From: Methylobacterium sp. CB376
GTDB lineage: Bacteria > Pseudomonadota > Alphaproteobacteria > Rhizobiales > Beijerinckiaceae
Length of the DNA: 64,000 nt
NCBI RefSeq assembly: GCF_029714205.1
Contig: NZ_CP121648.1
Location: 5,653,001-5,717,000 of the forward strand
Direction of reading: 5' to 3'
Shown here one piece after another: positions 23,392 through 31,431 of this stretch (its first letter is position 1; each line of letters starts with the position of its first letter). The notes under the pieces are model-generated. The model made no database searches. It saw nothing but the letters and a program-made list of their open reading frames with translations, and was not told the DNA's origin. The position numbers and the translations under genes are program-made.

Positions 23392-23791
23392 TCGGAACGC
23401 ACCAATTCGAATGGTTAACGTCCTGTGAAAAGCGGGTATAAATCCTGGCCGGAAATGTTGCCGAGACATAAAATTCAGAAACGGAGTGAAACGATCTGCG
23501 ATCGAATGTTGACCGATCGCGTCACAAATAACGTGCGAATAGCCTGGACATCGGAACTGGTCGAGGCGCGTGATTCAACTCAAAGTCGCAAAATACAACT
23601 TGTGATACGGGATTCCGGCGAGCTGCGAATCGGGGCCGGAAGCTCGGCGCGGAGGAGTGGGCCGGCGATCCGCCACGATCGGAAAGTCGCGCGGAGCAGA
23701 GAGCCGGGCGCCGGATTGCCGGAATGCTTGCCGGGCGGAGGATCGTCTCTCCCTCCGGCGCTCGGACCGCGGCGGATCCCCGGCACTGCCG

Positions 23792-23917
23792 GGTTCGCCC
23801 CGCGGACCGCCTGCTTCGCTTCACGAGCCGCCCGGTTCGCCCCGCGAGCCGCCCGGTTCGCCCCGCGAGCCGCACGGTTCGCCCCGCGAGCCGCACGGTT
23901 CGCGCCGCGAGCCGCAG
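23792..23917. repeat. Six 21-bp tandem repeats
   Basis: Six head-to-tail 21-bp units begin at 23792, 23813, 23834, 23855, 23876 and 23897. The consensus is GGTTCGCCCCGCGAGCCGCAC; units 4 and 5 are identical and units 1 and 2 most diverged. They end about 215 bp upstream of the MHS transporter start. All three frames stay open through the array on both strands, producing shadow frames. Confidence 0.92.
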
Positions 23918-24134
23918 GATGATCCGAAAGTCTGACGACGAACGGAGCATTGGGTTCGGTCCCCGGCCGGGCTAACCCTAAGGCTGCGGCCGTGACGGGA
24001 CGCGCAGCGGAGGCCGGAGCGCACCGGCCCCGACCGCGCCCGCTCGGATCGAGATCGCGCGGCGACAGAGCCGCCCGGCGGGACGCGCAGGCGCCCCGGC
24101 GGATAGGCGGCTCGCACGACAGAGGAACGCCCCC

Positions 24135-25868
24135 ATGGCAACAGCAACCGCGGTCGGTCAGGCGGTCGATGCCGCCCGTCCGATGAGCCGGGAGGAGAAG
24201 CGGGTCATCCTGGCTTCGTCCCTCGGCACCGTCTTCGAGTGGTACGATTTCTATCTCTACGGCTCGCTCGCCGCGGTGATCGGCGCGCAGTTCTTCTCCG
24301 CCTACCCGGAGGCGACGCGCAACATCTTCGCGCTGCTCGCCTTCGCGGCGGGCTTCCTGGTGCGGCCCTTCGGCGCCCTGGTGTTCGGGCGGCTCGGCGA
24401 CATGGTCGGGCGCAAGCACACCTTCCTCATCACCATCCTGATCATGGGCCTGTCGACCTTCTGCGTCGGCCTCCTGCCCTCCTACGGCGCGCTCGCCGCC
24501 TACGGCATCGGCTGGCTCGCCCCGGTGACGCTGCTCGCCCTGCGCATGCTGCAGGGCCTGGCGCTCGGCGGCGAGTACGGGGGCGCGGCCGTCTACGTGG
24601 CCGAGCACGCGCCCCGCAACCGGCGCGGCTTCTACACCTCCTTCATCCAGACGACGGCGACGCTCGGGCTGCTGCTCTCGCTGATCATCATCCTGTCGAC
24701 CCAGGGCTACGTGAACGCGGCCTACCCGCCGACCGTGACGCAGAACCCGGACGGCACCACGACGACGCTCACCGCCTTCCAGGTCTGGGGCTGGCGCATT
24801 CCCTTCCTGGTCTCGGTGGTGCTGCTCGCCATCTCGGTCTGGATCCGCCTGCAGATGCAGGAGAGCCCCGCCTTCAAGAAGATGAAGGAGGAGGGCACCC
24901 ACTCGAAGGCCCCGCTCTCGGAGGCGTTCGGCCAGTGGCGCAACGCCAAGTGGGCGCTCCTCGCCCTGCTCGGCCTCACCGCCGGCCAGGCCGTGGTCTG
25001 GTACACGGGCCAGTTCTACGCCCTCTTCTTCCTCCAGAGCATCCTCAAGGTCGACCAGTACACGGCGAACGTGCTGATCGCCTGGTCGCTGGTTCTGGGC
25101 ACCGGCGGCTTCCTGTTCTTCGGCGCGCTGTCCGACCGGGTCGGCCGCAAGCCGATCATCCTGGGCGGCTGCCTGATCGCGGCGATGACCTACTTCCCGC
25201 TCTTCAAGGTGCTGACCGCCAACGCCAACCCGAAGCTCTACGCGGCGCAATCCAGCGTCGAGGTCGTGGTCAGGACGAACCCGGACGAGTGCTCGTTCCA
25301 GTTCAACCCGGTCGGCACGGCCAAGTTCACCAAGGAGTGCGACGTCGCCAAGGCGCTGCTCGCCCGCAACGCGGTGAACTACCGGACCGAGGCGGTGCCG
25401 GCGGGCACGCCCACCAGCGTGACCGTGGCCGGCAAGTCCTTCGCGGTGAGCGACCCGGCCTTCGCCAAGGCAGTGCCGGCCGCCCTCGCGGAGGCGGGCT
25501 ATCCGGGCGCCAACAACCCCGAGATCGTGAGGGCCCAGCACCCGGTCGACATCTTCTCGGGCCAGAAGCTGACCGTGGTGGCGGTGCTGACCGTCCTCGT
25601 CCTCTACGTGACGATGGTCTACGGCCCGATCGCCGCCGCCCTGGTCGAGCTGTTCCCGACCCGGATCCGCTACACCTCGATGTCCCTGCCCTACCACATC
25701 GGCAACGGCTGGTTCGGCGGCCTCCTGCCCGCCACCGCCTTCGCCATGGTGGCCCAGACCGGCGACATCTATTACGGCCTCTGGTACCCGATCGTGATCG
25801 CCATGATGACCTTCGTCATCGGCCTCCTGTTCGTGCCCGAGACCAAGGACCGCGACATCCTGGCCTGA
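24135..25868 (+). CDS. MFS transporter, metabolite:H+ symporter (MHS) type
   Basis: A 577-residue inner-membrane carrier. The TM1 region carries GTVFEWYDFYLYG, the first loop RLGDMVGRKHT and TM4/5 LRMLQGLALGGEYGGAAVYVAEHAP, as in ShiA/ProP/KgtP-like symporters of organic acids or osmolytes. The second A-motif is ALSDRVGRKP. Length exceeds the usual 430-450 residues because about 120 hydrophilic residues (about 357-476, with two Cys in DECSF and KECDV) sit between late transmembrane helices. AGAGGA lies about 10 bp before the ATG. A strong 15-bp hairpin follows the stop. The substrate cannot be read from sequence. Confidence 0.88.
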   Translation: MATATAVGQAVDAARPMSREEKRVILASSLGTVFEWYDFYLYGSLAAVIGAQFFSAYPEATRNIFALLAFAAGFLVRPFGALVFGRLGDMVGRKHTFLITILIMGLSTFCVGLLPSYGALAAYGIGWLAPVTLLALRMLQGLALGGEYGGAAVYVAEHAPRNRRGFYTSFIQTTATLGLLLSLIIILSTQGYVNAAYPPTVTQNPDGTTTTLTAFQVWGWRIPFLVSVVLLAISVWIRLQMQESPAFKKMKEEGTHSKAPLSEAFGQWRNAKWALLALLGLTAGQAVVWYTGQFYALFFLQSILKVDQYTANVLIAWSLVLGTGGFLFFGALSDRVGRKPIILGGCLIAAMTYFPLFKVLTANANPKLYAAQSSVEVVVRTNPDECSFQFNPVGTAKFTKECDVAKALLARNAVNYRTEAVPAGTPTSVTVAGKSFAVSDPAFAKAVPAALAEAGYPGANNPEIVRAQHPVDIFSGQKLTVVAVLTVLVLYVTMVYGPIAAALVELFPTRIRYTSMSLPYHIGNGWFGGLLPATAFAMVAQTGDIYYGLWYPIVIAMMTFVIGLLFVPETKDRDILA

Positions 25869-25882
25869 CGCGCCCCGGCGCG

Positions 25883-25916
25883 GAGAGCCCCGCCCCCGCG
25901 AGGGGGCGGGGCTCTC
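25883..25916. terminator. Strong hairpin after the MHS transporter gene
   Basis: Perfect 15-bp arms GAGAGCCCCGCCCCC (25883-25897) and GGGGGCGGGGCTCTC (25902-25916) enclose a 4-nt loop GCGA. It begins 14 bp after the stop codon. The following GTCGTTG is a weak U-tract, but stem strength and position make it a likely intrinsic terminator. Confidence 0.8.
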
Positions 25917-26103
25917 GTCGTTGCCATGCGCCGCGGCGGCCGGGGATCGAGGGGAGGCGGGGATCCTCCGCCGCGTCCGGCGCGGGGCCGTCCCCGCGCA
26001 CACGGGATCGTGAGGATCGCGGCGGCCGGATGCCGCAATGTGACCGTTCTTTGCCTCAGGGTCAGGATCTCGGGCCGCCCCCGGGCGGCCGGCCGCGCGG
26101 AGG

Positions 26104-27633
26104 ATGGCCATGGTGCGGGCGGGGCAGCGGAACCGGGTCGCGGCGGGCCTCTGCGTCGCTCTCCTCCTCCTCGCCGGGGCGGCGCCCGCGCGCGCCGCCT
26201 CCCCGGACGAGGACGCGGCCTTCCTCAACGCGCTCACCTGGGGCGTGACCCCGTCCGGCTTCGCGGAGCTGCGCGCCCTCGGCCGGGCCCGCTGGCTCGC
26301 CGCGCAGCTGCACCCACGGGCGGAGCCCCGGCTGCCGCCGGCCGCCCAGGCGCAGGTTGAGGCCCTCACCCCGCGGCAGCCGCTGCGCGAGCGGATCGTC
26401 GCCCTCGACGCGCAGCAGAGGGCGGCGGGCGCCCTGCCGGACGCGGAAGCCCGCAAGGCGGCGCTGCAGGCCTACCAGGAGGCGCTGAACGCGGCCCTGC
26501 GCGACGCCGTCGCGGCGACGCTGCTGCGCGCCCTCTCCAGCCCGGACCAGCTGCGCGAGCGGCTGACCTGGATCTGGTTCAACCGCTTCAACGTCCACCA
26601 GGGCAAGGCGAACCTGCGCGCCATGGTGGGCGACTACCTCGACACCGCGATCCGCCCCCACGCCCTCGGCCGCTTCCGCGACCTCCTCGGGGCGACGCTG
26701 CGCCACCCGGCCATGCTGCGCTACCTCGACAATGCCGAGAACGCCGCCGGCCGCCTCAACGAGAACTACGCGCGCGAGCTGATGGAACTCCACACGATGG
26801 GCGTCGGCTCCGGCTACACGCAGGCGGACGTGGAGGCCCTCGCCCGCATCCTCACCGGAATCGGCCTCGACGCGCGCCCCGAGGACCCGAAGCTGCCGCC
26901 CGAGCGCCGCGCCGACCTGATCCGGGACGGAGTGTTCATCTTCAACCCGGCGCGGCACGATTACGGCGACAAGGTCCTGCTCGGCCACACCATCCGGGGC
27001 CGCGGCTTCGCCGAGGTGGAGGAGGCCCTCGACCTCCTGGCGGCTCAGCCGGCGACGGCCCGCCACGTCTCGCGGATGCTCGCCGCCGCCCTGACCGGGG
27101 CGGAGCCGCCCGACGCCCTGGTGGAGCGCCTCGCCGCCGTGTTCGTCCGGACGCGGGGCGACATCGCCGCGACGGTCGCGGCCCTGGCCGAGTCGCCCGA
27201 CCTCACCCGCGCGGCCGCGCCCTTCAAGGACCCGATGCGCTACGTGCTCTCGGCCCTGCGCCTCGCCTACGACACCCGGGTGATCCTCAATACCGGCCCC
27301 GTCCAGGGCTGGCTCACCCGCCTCGGCGAGGGCCTGTTCAACCGCTCGACGCCGGACGGCTACCCGCTGGCGGCCGCGGCCTGGAACGGGCCGGGCCAGC
27401 TCGTCGCCCGATTCGAGGTCGCGCGCCAGATCGGCTCCGGCCCGGCCGGGCTGTTCCGGCCGCCCGGCCCGGACGCGACCGAGGAGCCGGCCTTCCCCCT
27501 CGTGCAGAACGCCCTCTACTTCTCGACGCTCGCCGGGATGCTCGGCGAGCCGACCCGCGCGGCGCTGGCCCGGGCCGTCTCGCCCCAGGAGTGGAACACC
27601 CTGTTCCTGTCCTCCCCCGAATTCATGCGCTGA
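26104..27633 (+). CDS. Secreted DUF1800 family protein
   Basis: A 509-residue exported protein. The N-terminus RNRVAAGLCVALLLLAGAAPARAAS is a signal peptide. The body shows DUF1800 landmarks: FLNALTWGVTPSGF, LRERLTWIWFNRFNVH, LRHPAMLRYLDNAENA, NENYARELMELHTMG and YTQADVEALARILTG. The family is found beside DUF1501 genes, as here, and its biochemical role is not established; membership of secretion- or degradation-linked loci has been suggested by context. ATG codons at 26104 and 26110 are both possible. The DUF1501 gene starts 14 bp after its stop, so the two form an operon. Confidence 0.88.
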   Translation: MAMVRAGQRNRVAAGLCVALLLLAGAAPARAASPDEDAAFLNALTWGVTPSGFAELRALGRARWLAAQLHPRAEPRLPPAAQAQVEALTPRQPLRERIVALDAQQRAAGALPDAEARKAALQAYQEALNAALRDAVAATLLRALSSPDQLRERLTWIWFNRFNVHQGKANLRAMVGDYLDTAIRPHALGRFRDLLGATLRHPAMLRYLDNAENAAGRLNENYARELMELHTMGVGSGYTQADVEALARILTGIGLDARPEDPKLPPERRADLIRDGVFIFNPARHDYGDKVLLGHTIRGRGFAEVEEALDLLAAQPATARHVSRMLAAALTGAEPPDALVERLAAVFVRTRGDIAATVAALAESPDLTRAAAPFKDPMRYVLSALRLAYDTRVILNTGPVQGWLTRLGEGLFNRSTPDGYPLAAAAWNGPGQLVARFEVARQIGSGPAGLFRPPGPDATEEPAFPLVQNALYFSTLAGMLGEPTRAALARAVSPQEWNTLFLSSPEFMR

Positions 27634-27647
27634 GCCGGGAGCCGCCC

Positions 27648-28835
27648 ATGCACCGCCGCGACCTCCTGCGCGCCGCCCTGGCCCTCGGCACCGCGACCGT
27701 CGCCGGCCGGGTCTGGGCGGCGCCGAGGGCCGATGCGCGCCTGCTCGTCGTCTTCCTGCGCGGAGCCTACGACGCCGCCGGCGTGGTGATCCCGACCGGC
27801 AGCGACTTCTACTACCGGGCCCGGCCGACGCTCGCCCTCGCCCGGCCCTCGGCCGCGGATCCCGCCGCCGCGCTCCCCCTCGACGCGGAGTGGAGCCTGC
27901 ACCCGGCCCTGCGCGACACGATCCTGCCGCTCTTCGCCAGGGGGCAGGCCGCCTTCGTGCCCTTCGCGGGCACGGACGACGTCACGCGCAGCCATTTCGA
28001 GACCCAGGACACGATCGAGATGGGCCAGGCGGCCGGGGCGGCGCGGGACTACACTTCGGGCTTCATGGCCCGGCTCGCCGCCGAGCTGACGCGGGCGCGG
28101 CCGGTCGCCTTCGCGGAGCAGATGCCGCTGATCTTCCGGGGCGGCGAGCCGGTGCCCAACGTCGCCATCCACCAGGTCGGCAAGCCCGGCATCGATGAGC
28201 GCCAAGCGCGGCTGATCGCGTCGATGTACCGGGAGAGCCCGCTCGCCGGCGCCATCGAGGAGGGTTTCCGCGTGCGCGACGCCGTCTACCAGACGGTCTC
28301 GGAGCACGCCATGCAGGCGGACCGGGGCGCCGTCTCGCCCAAAGGCTTCGAACGGGCGGCGCGGCGCATCGGCCGGCTGATGCGCGACCAGTTCACCCTC
28401 GGCTTCGTCGATGTCGGCGGCTGGGACACGCACGTGAACCAGGGCGGGGCGAGCGGCTACCTCGCCGACCGGCTCGGCGAGCTCGGGCGCGGGCTGGCGG
28501 GCTTCGCCCAGGAGATCGGCCCGGGCTGGGCCGACACGGTGGTCGTGGTGCTGTCGGAATTCGGCCGCACCTTCCGGGAGAACGGCAACCGCGGCACCGA
28601 TCACGGCCACGGCAGCGTCTACTGGGTCCTGGGCGGCGCCGTGCGGGGCGGGCGGATCGCCGGCCCGCAGGTGCCGGCCGACGAGGCGCACCTGTTCCAG
28701 AACCGGGACTACCCGGTGCTCACCGATTACCGGGCGCTGCTGGCGGGCCTGCTCGCCCGCCTCTACGGGCTCGACCAGGCCGCCCTGCGCCGGGTCTTCG
28801 CGGGGGTCGCGCCGGCCGATCTCGGCCTGCTCTAA
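27648..28835 (+). CDS. DUF1501 family protein with Tat-like leader
   Basis: A 395-residue protein with an RR leader MHRRDLLRAALALGTATVAGRVWA suggestive of Tat export. The body has the DUF1501 pattern: LLVVFLRGAYDAAGVVIP, HPALRDTILPLFARGQAAFVPFAG, SHFETQDTIEMG, VGGWDTHVNQGG and VVVLSEFGRTFRENGNRGTDHGHG. That last metal-site-like His/Asp motif relates it to sulfatase or alkaline-phosphatase folds. The natural substrate is unknown. The ATG at 27648 follows GGGAGCC and the DUF1800 stop, and the in-frame upstream extension to 27591 reads through the DUF1800 coding end, so it was rejected. Confidence 0.87.
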   Translation: MHRRDLLRAALALGTATVAGRVWAAPRADARLLVVFLRGAYDAAGVVIPTGSDFYYRARPTLALARPSAADPAAALPLDAEWSLHPALRDTILPLFARGQAAFVPFAGTDDVTRSHFETQDTIEMGQAAGAARDYTSGFMARLAAELTRARPVAFAEQMPLIFRGGEPVPNVAIHQVGKPGIDERQARLIASMYRESPLAGAIEEGFRVRDAVYQTVSEHAMQADRGAVSPKGFERAARRIGRLMRDQFTLGFVDVGGWDTHVNQGGASGYLADRLGELGRGLAGFAQEIGPGWADTVVVVLSEFGRTFRENGNRGTDHGHGSVYWVLGGAVRGGRIAGPQVPADEAHLFQNRDYPVLTDYRALLAGLLARLYGLDQAALRRVFAGVAPADLGLL

Positions 28836-28838
28836 CCC

Positions 28839-29111
28839 TCAGCGGCAGGTCGTGACCCGGCGGACGATCCAGCCCTCGCCCTCGACGAACAGGCGCTTGC
28901 GCGAGGTCGTGCAGGTGGCGTCGTCCGCGCCCTCCTCGGGAGCGGTCGCGGTGACGGTCACGTCGCGCACCGCCGCGCTGCGGCCCTGGGCCTTCGGCGC
29001 CTTGTCGACGGCGGGGGCCGCGAGTCCCGGACCGGCGCCGAGACACGCACCGGCGATCAGGGCGGCGAGCAGGGTCAGCCGGGCGCCGAGGAGCGCGCGC
29101 ATGGGAGGCAT
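28839..29111 (-). CDS. Small secreted hypothetical protein
   Basis: A 90-residue protein. A signal peptide is visible (RALLGARLTLLAALIAGACLGAGPGLAAPA), followed by a short mature region with two Cys (TCTTS and TTCR) and the hydrophobic end GEGWIVRRVTTCR. No family is recognised. ATG codons at 29111 and 29102 are in frame; 29111 is chosen because AGGA lies six bases upstream. It converges on the DUF1501 gene with only 3 bp between stops. Confidence 0.6.
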   Translation of the reverse strand: MPPMRALLGARLTLLAALIAGACLGAGPGLAAPAVDKAPKAQGRSAAVRDVTVTATAPEEGADDATCTTSRKRLFVEGEGWIVRRVTTCR

Positions 29112-29512
29112 CCTGTTCCTGAGAGGGTGTCGGCGCGGCGAGCAGCTTCGCCGCCGCACCGCGCTCCTGCCATAGATAAGTCGCGAGGGTCCGAAGGGTT
29201 GCCGCGGGCCAAGCGTGTCCGTTCGAATTTCGGTAAACCGCCGGACGCGCCGGCCGCTGTGCGCTGTCGCACGCGGCGCGCCGAAGGGCGAGGCCCTTTC
29301 GCTCCCGTCAACAGCGATCAACAGCGGGCGGCCGTGCGCGGTTCCGGACCTGTGCGGAGCGGCGGGCCGCAATCTCGCACGGGCTCTTGCCCGCACGGGC
29401 TCTTGCCCCCACGGGCTCTTGCCCCCACGGGCTCTTGCCCCCGCATCCTACCTGCCGGCGAGCCCGCGATCGCTTCGGCGCATGGTGCCGGGCGGCGGAA
29501 CGGCGGGACGCG
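29112..29512. other. Intergenic region with a 16-bp tandem repeat
   Basis: No gene was found in these 401 bp between two minus-strand small genes. It contains the 16-bp repeat at 29379-29442 and presumably the promoter of the 28839-29111 gene. Open frames here are arginine- and alanine-rich shadows. Confidence 0.6.
29379..29442. repeat. Four 16-bp tandem repeats
   Basis: Four units ACGGGCTCTTGCCCCC start at 29379 (one C-to-G change), 29395, 29411 and 29427; the last three are identical. The unit length is not a multiple of three and the array is intergenic. Confidence 0.92.
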
Positions 29513-29785
29513 TCACCGGCCCGCGCCCGGAACCAGCCGCAGGCCCTGCCGGGCCAGCTGATCCGGGACGCCGCGGCGCACCAGGCGGGTGCGCCGCTCC
29601 TGCTGCGTCCGCCAGGTGCGGCAGGCGTCCTGCGCCTCCAGGACGGCCCGCATCCAGGCGTCGAGCCACGCCGCCTGGAGCGCGACGCCGAGCAGCACCG
29701 AGTGCTGGGCGAGCGCCACGGAGGCCGCCAGCACGCGCTGGACCTGCTCCTCCACCGGGGCGAAAGGCGACGTCCGATCCCTCAT
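29513..29785 (-). CDS. Small alpha-helical hypothetical protein
   Basis: A 90-residue protein with no signal peptide. Residues 10-65 (VEEQVQRVLAASVALAQHSV then WLDAWMRAVLEAQDACRTW) read as one or two amphipathic helices, loosely like phasin-type granule proteins, but too short for a firm family call. The C-terminus is basic. The start at 29785 has GGGAGA about ten bases upstream. Codon use with G/C in third positions fits the neighbours, which is the main support for it being real. Confidence 0.5.
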   Translation of the reverse strand: MRDRTSPFAPVEEQVQRVLAASVALAQHSVLLGVALQAAWLDAWMRAVLEAQDACRTWRTQQERRTRLVRRGVPDQLARQGLRLVPGAGR

Positions 29786-30008
29786 CGCCGCATGTCTCCC
29801 GCTCTGCTGCGCGCCCGCTCCCGGTCCGCCACGGGGCCGAGCCGGCCCCTCCGGCCCGGTCGACCGCGATGCAAGATCCGGGCACCCGGCCCGGATCGCC
29901 GTCGCGATGCGAGGAACAGGCGCGACCCCGGCAAGATTATGTCGGCGAACGCTCGGCCCCGGACAACCGGCTGGGAGCACGGAAGCGTCGCCCCATCCCG
30001 GAGGTTCC

Positions 30009-30698
30009 ATGCACCGCCGCGACGTCCTGGTCAGCCTGCTGTCGGCGACCGCCGCCCTCGCCGTCACCCGCACCGCCCTCGCCCAGCCCCTCCCGGGGGG
30101 CGCCGTCCCCACGGGGGCCTACCTGGCCATGGCGACGAAGGGCGGCCTGTTCCTGGAGAGCACCGCCCGCGACGCCTTCGCCAAGACCGGCAACCCGCGG
30201 GTCAGGAAATTCGCCCGGGCCGAGGTGGTCGAGCAGGTGAACCTCGCCAACCGGATCGACGCCTACACGGGTGGCGCCGGGGCCGCCGTCGCGGCCGGCG
30301 GTCCGCCGCCCGGGCCGGGCGGCCTCGTCGGCGGCCTCGTGGCGGCCCCGCTCGCGGTGGCGGGCGCGGCGACGGGGGCCGCGGCCGGCGTGGCCGCGGG
30401 CGTCCTCGGGGCGCCGGGCGCGGGCGGGGCGGCCGGCGCCCCGATGACCAGCGACGCCCAGAAGGCCGCCATCCAGGCGCAGCTCGCCGGCATGCAGGGC
30501 GGGCCGCAATACGACGCGGCCTTCGTCGGCGCCTCCCTCCAGGGCCACCGCGAGGCCTTCGCGATCCACGGCTCCTACGCCGAGGCCGGCGAGGATCCGG
30601 CCCTGCGCCGCATCGCCCGCGGCGCCCTGCCGCTGATCCGCCTGCACATCGCGCAGCTCACCCAGATGCAGGCGATGATGGGCGGCCCGCAGGGCTGA
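30009..30698 (+). CDS. Secreted DUF4142-like protein
   Basis: A 229-residue exported protein with leader MHRRDVLVSLLSATAALAVTRTALAQ. The region FLESTARDAFAKTGNPRVRKFARAEVVEQV resembles the first helix pair of DUF4142 (putative outer-membrane) proteins, and the C-terminal helices (YDAAFVGASLQGHREAF, LRRIARGALPLIRLHIAQL) fit the second pair. Between them is an inserted Gly/Ala/Pro-rich linker of about 60 residues. The family has no established function; ferritin-like helical bundles have been proposed. The ATG at 30009 is preceded by GGAGGTT. Confidence 0.75.
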   Translation: MHRRDVLVSLLSATAALAVTRTALAQPLPGGAVPTGAYLAMATKGGLFLESTARDAFAKTGNPRVRKFARAEVVEQVNLANRIDAYTGGAGAAVAAGGPPPGPGGLVGGLVAAPLAVAGAATGAAAGVAAGVLGAPGAGGAAGAPMTSDAQKAAIQAQLAGMQGGPQYDAAFVGASLQGHREAFAIHGSYAEAGEDPALRRIARGALPLIRLHIAQLTQMQAMMGGPQG

Positions 30699-30704
30699 GC
30701 CGCT

Positions 30705-30732
30705 CCGGGCCGGCGCCCCGGTGTCGGCCCGG
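30705..30732. terminator. Inverted repeat between convergent genes
   Basis: CCGGGCCG (30705-30712) is complementary to 30725-30732 around a 12-nt loop, seven bases after the stop of the DUF4142-like gene. A direct repeat ATGGGTCCC follows twice. No U-tract is visible. Confidence 0.4.
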
Positions 30733-30795
30733 CCATTCGGCCCCCATGGGTCCCCCGCGGCCCCGCATGGGTCCCCGGCCCTCGCCGGGCCCGCC

Positions 30796-31176
30796 TCAGC
30801 GGTCGGTGGTGGGCCAGGACGGTTCCTCGGGCAGGCAGCCGGCGCGGCAGCGCATCTGCTCGACCTTGATCACCTGCGGCTTGCTGCCGACGGTCTCGAT
30901 CTCGATCTGGGTCTGGTTCTTGTTCCAGAGGAAGAGGCAGCGCGAGGGCGTGGTGCGCTGGCAGCTGATCGTCTCGGCGTAGGTCTCGCAGATCCGGGTC
31001 CGGCCGCTCACGCATTTCTCGCGCGCCTTGGCCTGCCGGTCGGGCTTCCAGCCTTGCAGCGCCAGGGCGATGCGGAATTCCGAGTAATCCGTGCGCGACT
31101 CGACCGCGGGCAGCGGTTCGGTCGCGGCGGCGCCATGCGTCCAGAGGACGAGGATCGGAAGGATCGCGGCGCGCAT
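30796..31176 (-). CDS. Small secreted cysteine-containing hypothetical protein
   Basis: A 126-residue protein with a signal peptide (MRAAILPILVLWTHGAAATE). The mature part has six cysteines in EKCVSG, RICETY, ISCQRT, SRCLFL, RCRAGC, an even number that fits disulphide bonding in the periplasm. The body includes a beta-rich KNQTQIEIETVGSKPQVIKVEQM segment. I do not recognise the family. Third-position G/C use is high and the frame has no better competitor. Confidence 0.65.
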   Translation of the reverse strand: MRAAILPILVLWTHGAAATEPLPAVESRTDYSEFRIALALQGWKPDRQAKAREKCVSGRTRICETYAETISCQRTTPSRCLFLWNKNQTQIEIETVGSKPQVIKVEQMRCRAGCLPEEPSWPTTDR

Positions 31177-31409
31177 CGCCCCCCTCGGACGCCGCCACCC
31201 CGCATCGCGGCGACCACGTTGTCGGCCAAAGCCGCAGCGGCCGTCAAGGTGGAAGCGGGCGGCCGGTCCAGTCCTGCCGAGGAGAGATCAAGGTCGGCGC
31301 GGCCGATGATCAGTCGAGCCTGCGGGGATACAGGGCCGCGGGGGGGGTCCGCGTGCAGTCCCGCCTCCCGGGCCCGCTCTCTCGGACGCGCCCGAGACGG
31401 CGGCGCGGC

Positions 31410-31431
31410 GCACCCGCCGCGCGCCGGGTGC
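31410..31431 (-). terminator. Hairpin at the mucR-like stop codon
   Basis: Perfect 7-bp arms GCACCCG (31410-31416) and CGGGTGC (31425-31431) with an 8-nt loop lie immediately at the TAG of the MucR-family gene. Confidence 0.45.

Larger units (their letters stand above)
23309..24134. other. Long intergenic region between divergent methyltransferase and MHS transporter genes
   Basis: No convincing gene is seen in these 826 bp. The segment 23370-23600 is clearly richer in A/T than the surroundings and holds the CtrA box and probably promoters. The segment 23792-23917 is a 21-bp tandem repeat. An open frame at 23425-23922 spans both; its first part has no family features and its end is the repeat translated as RAARFAP, so it was not called. 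Confidence 0.7.

Noticed and set aside
23425..23922. 165-codon plus-strand frame ending in a RAARFAP heptapeptide repeat
   Set aside because: The first half has no family-like features, all other frames are also open through the repeat, and there is no ribosome-binding site; kept only as a repeat feature and a finding.
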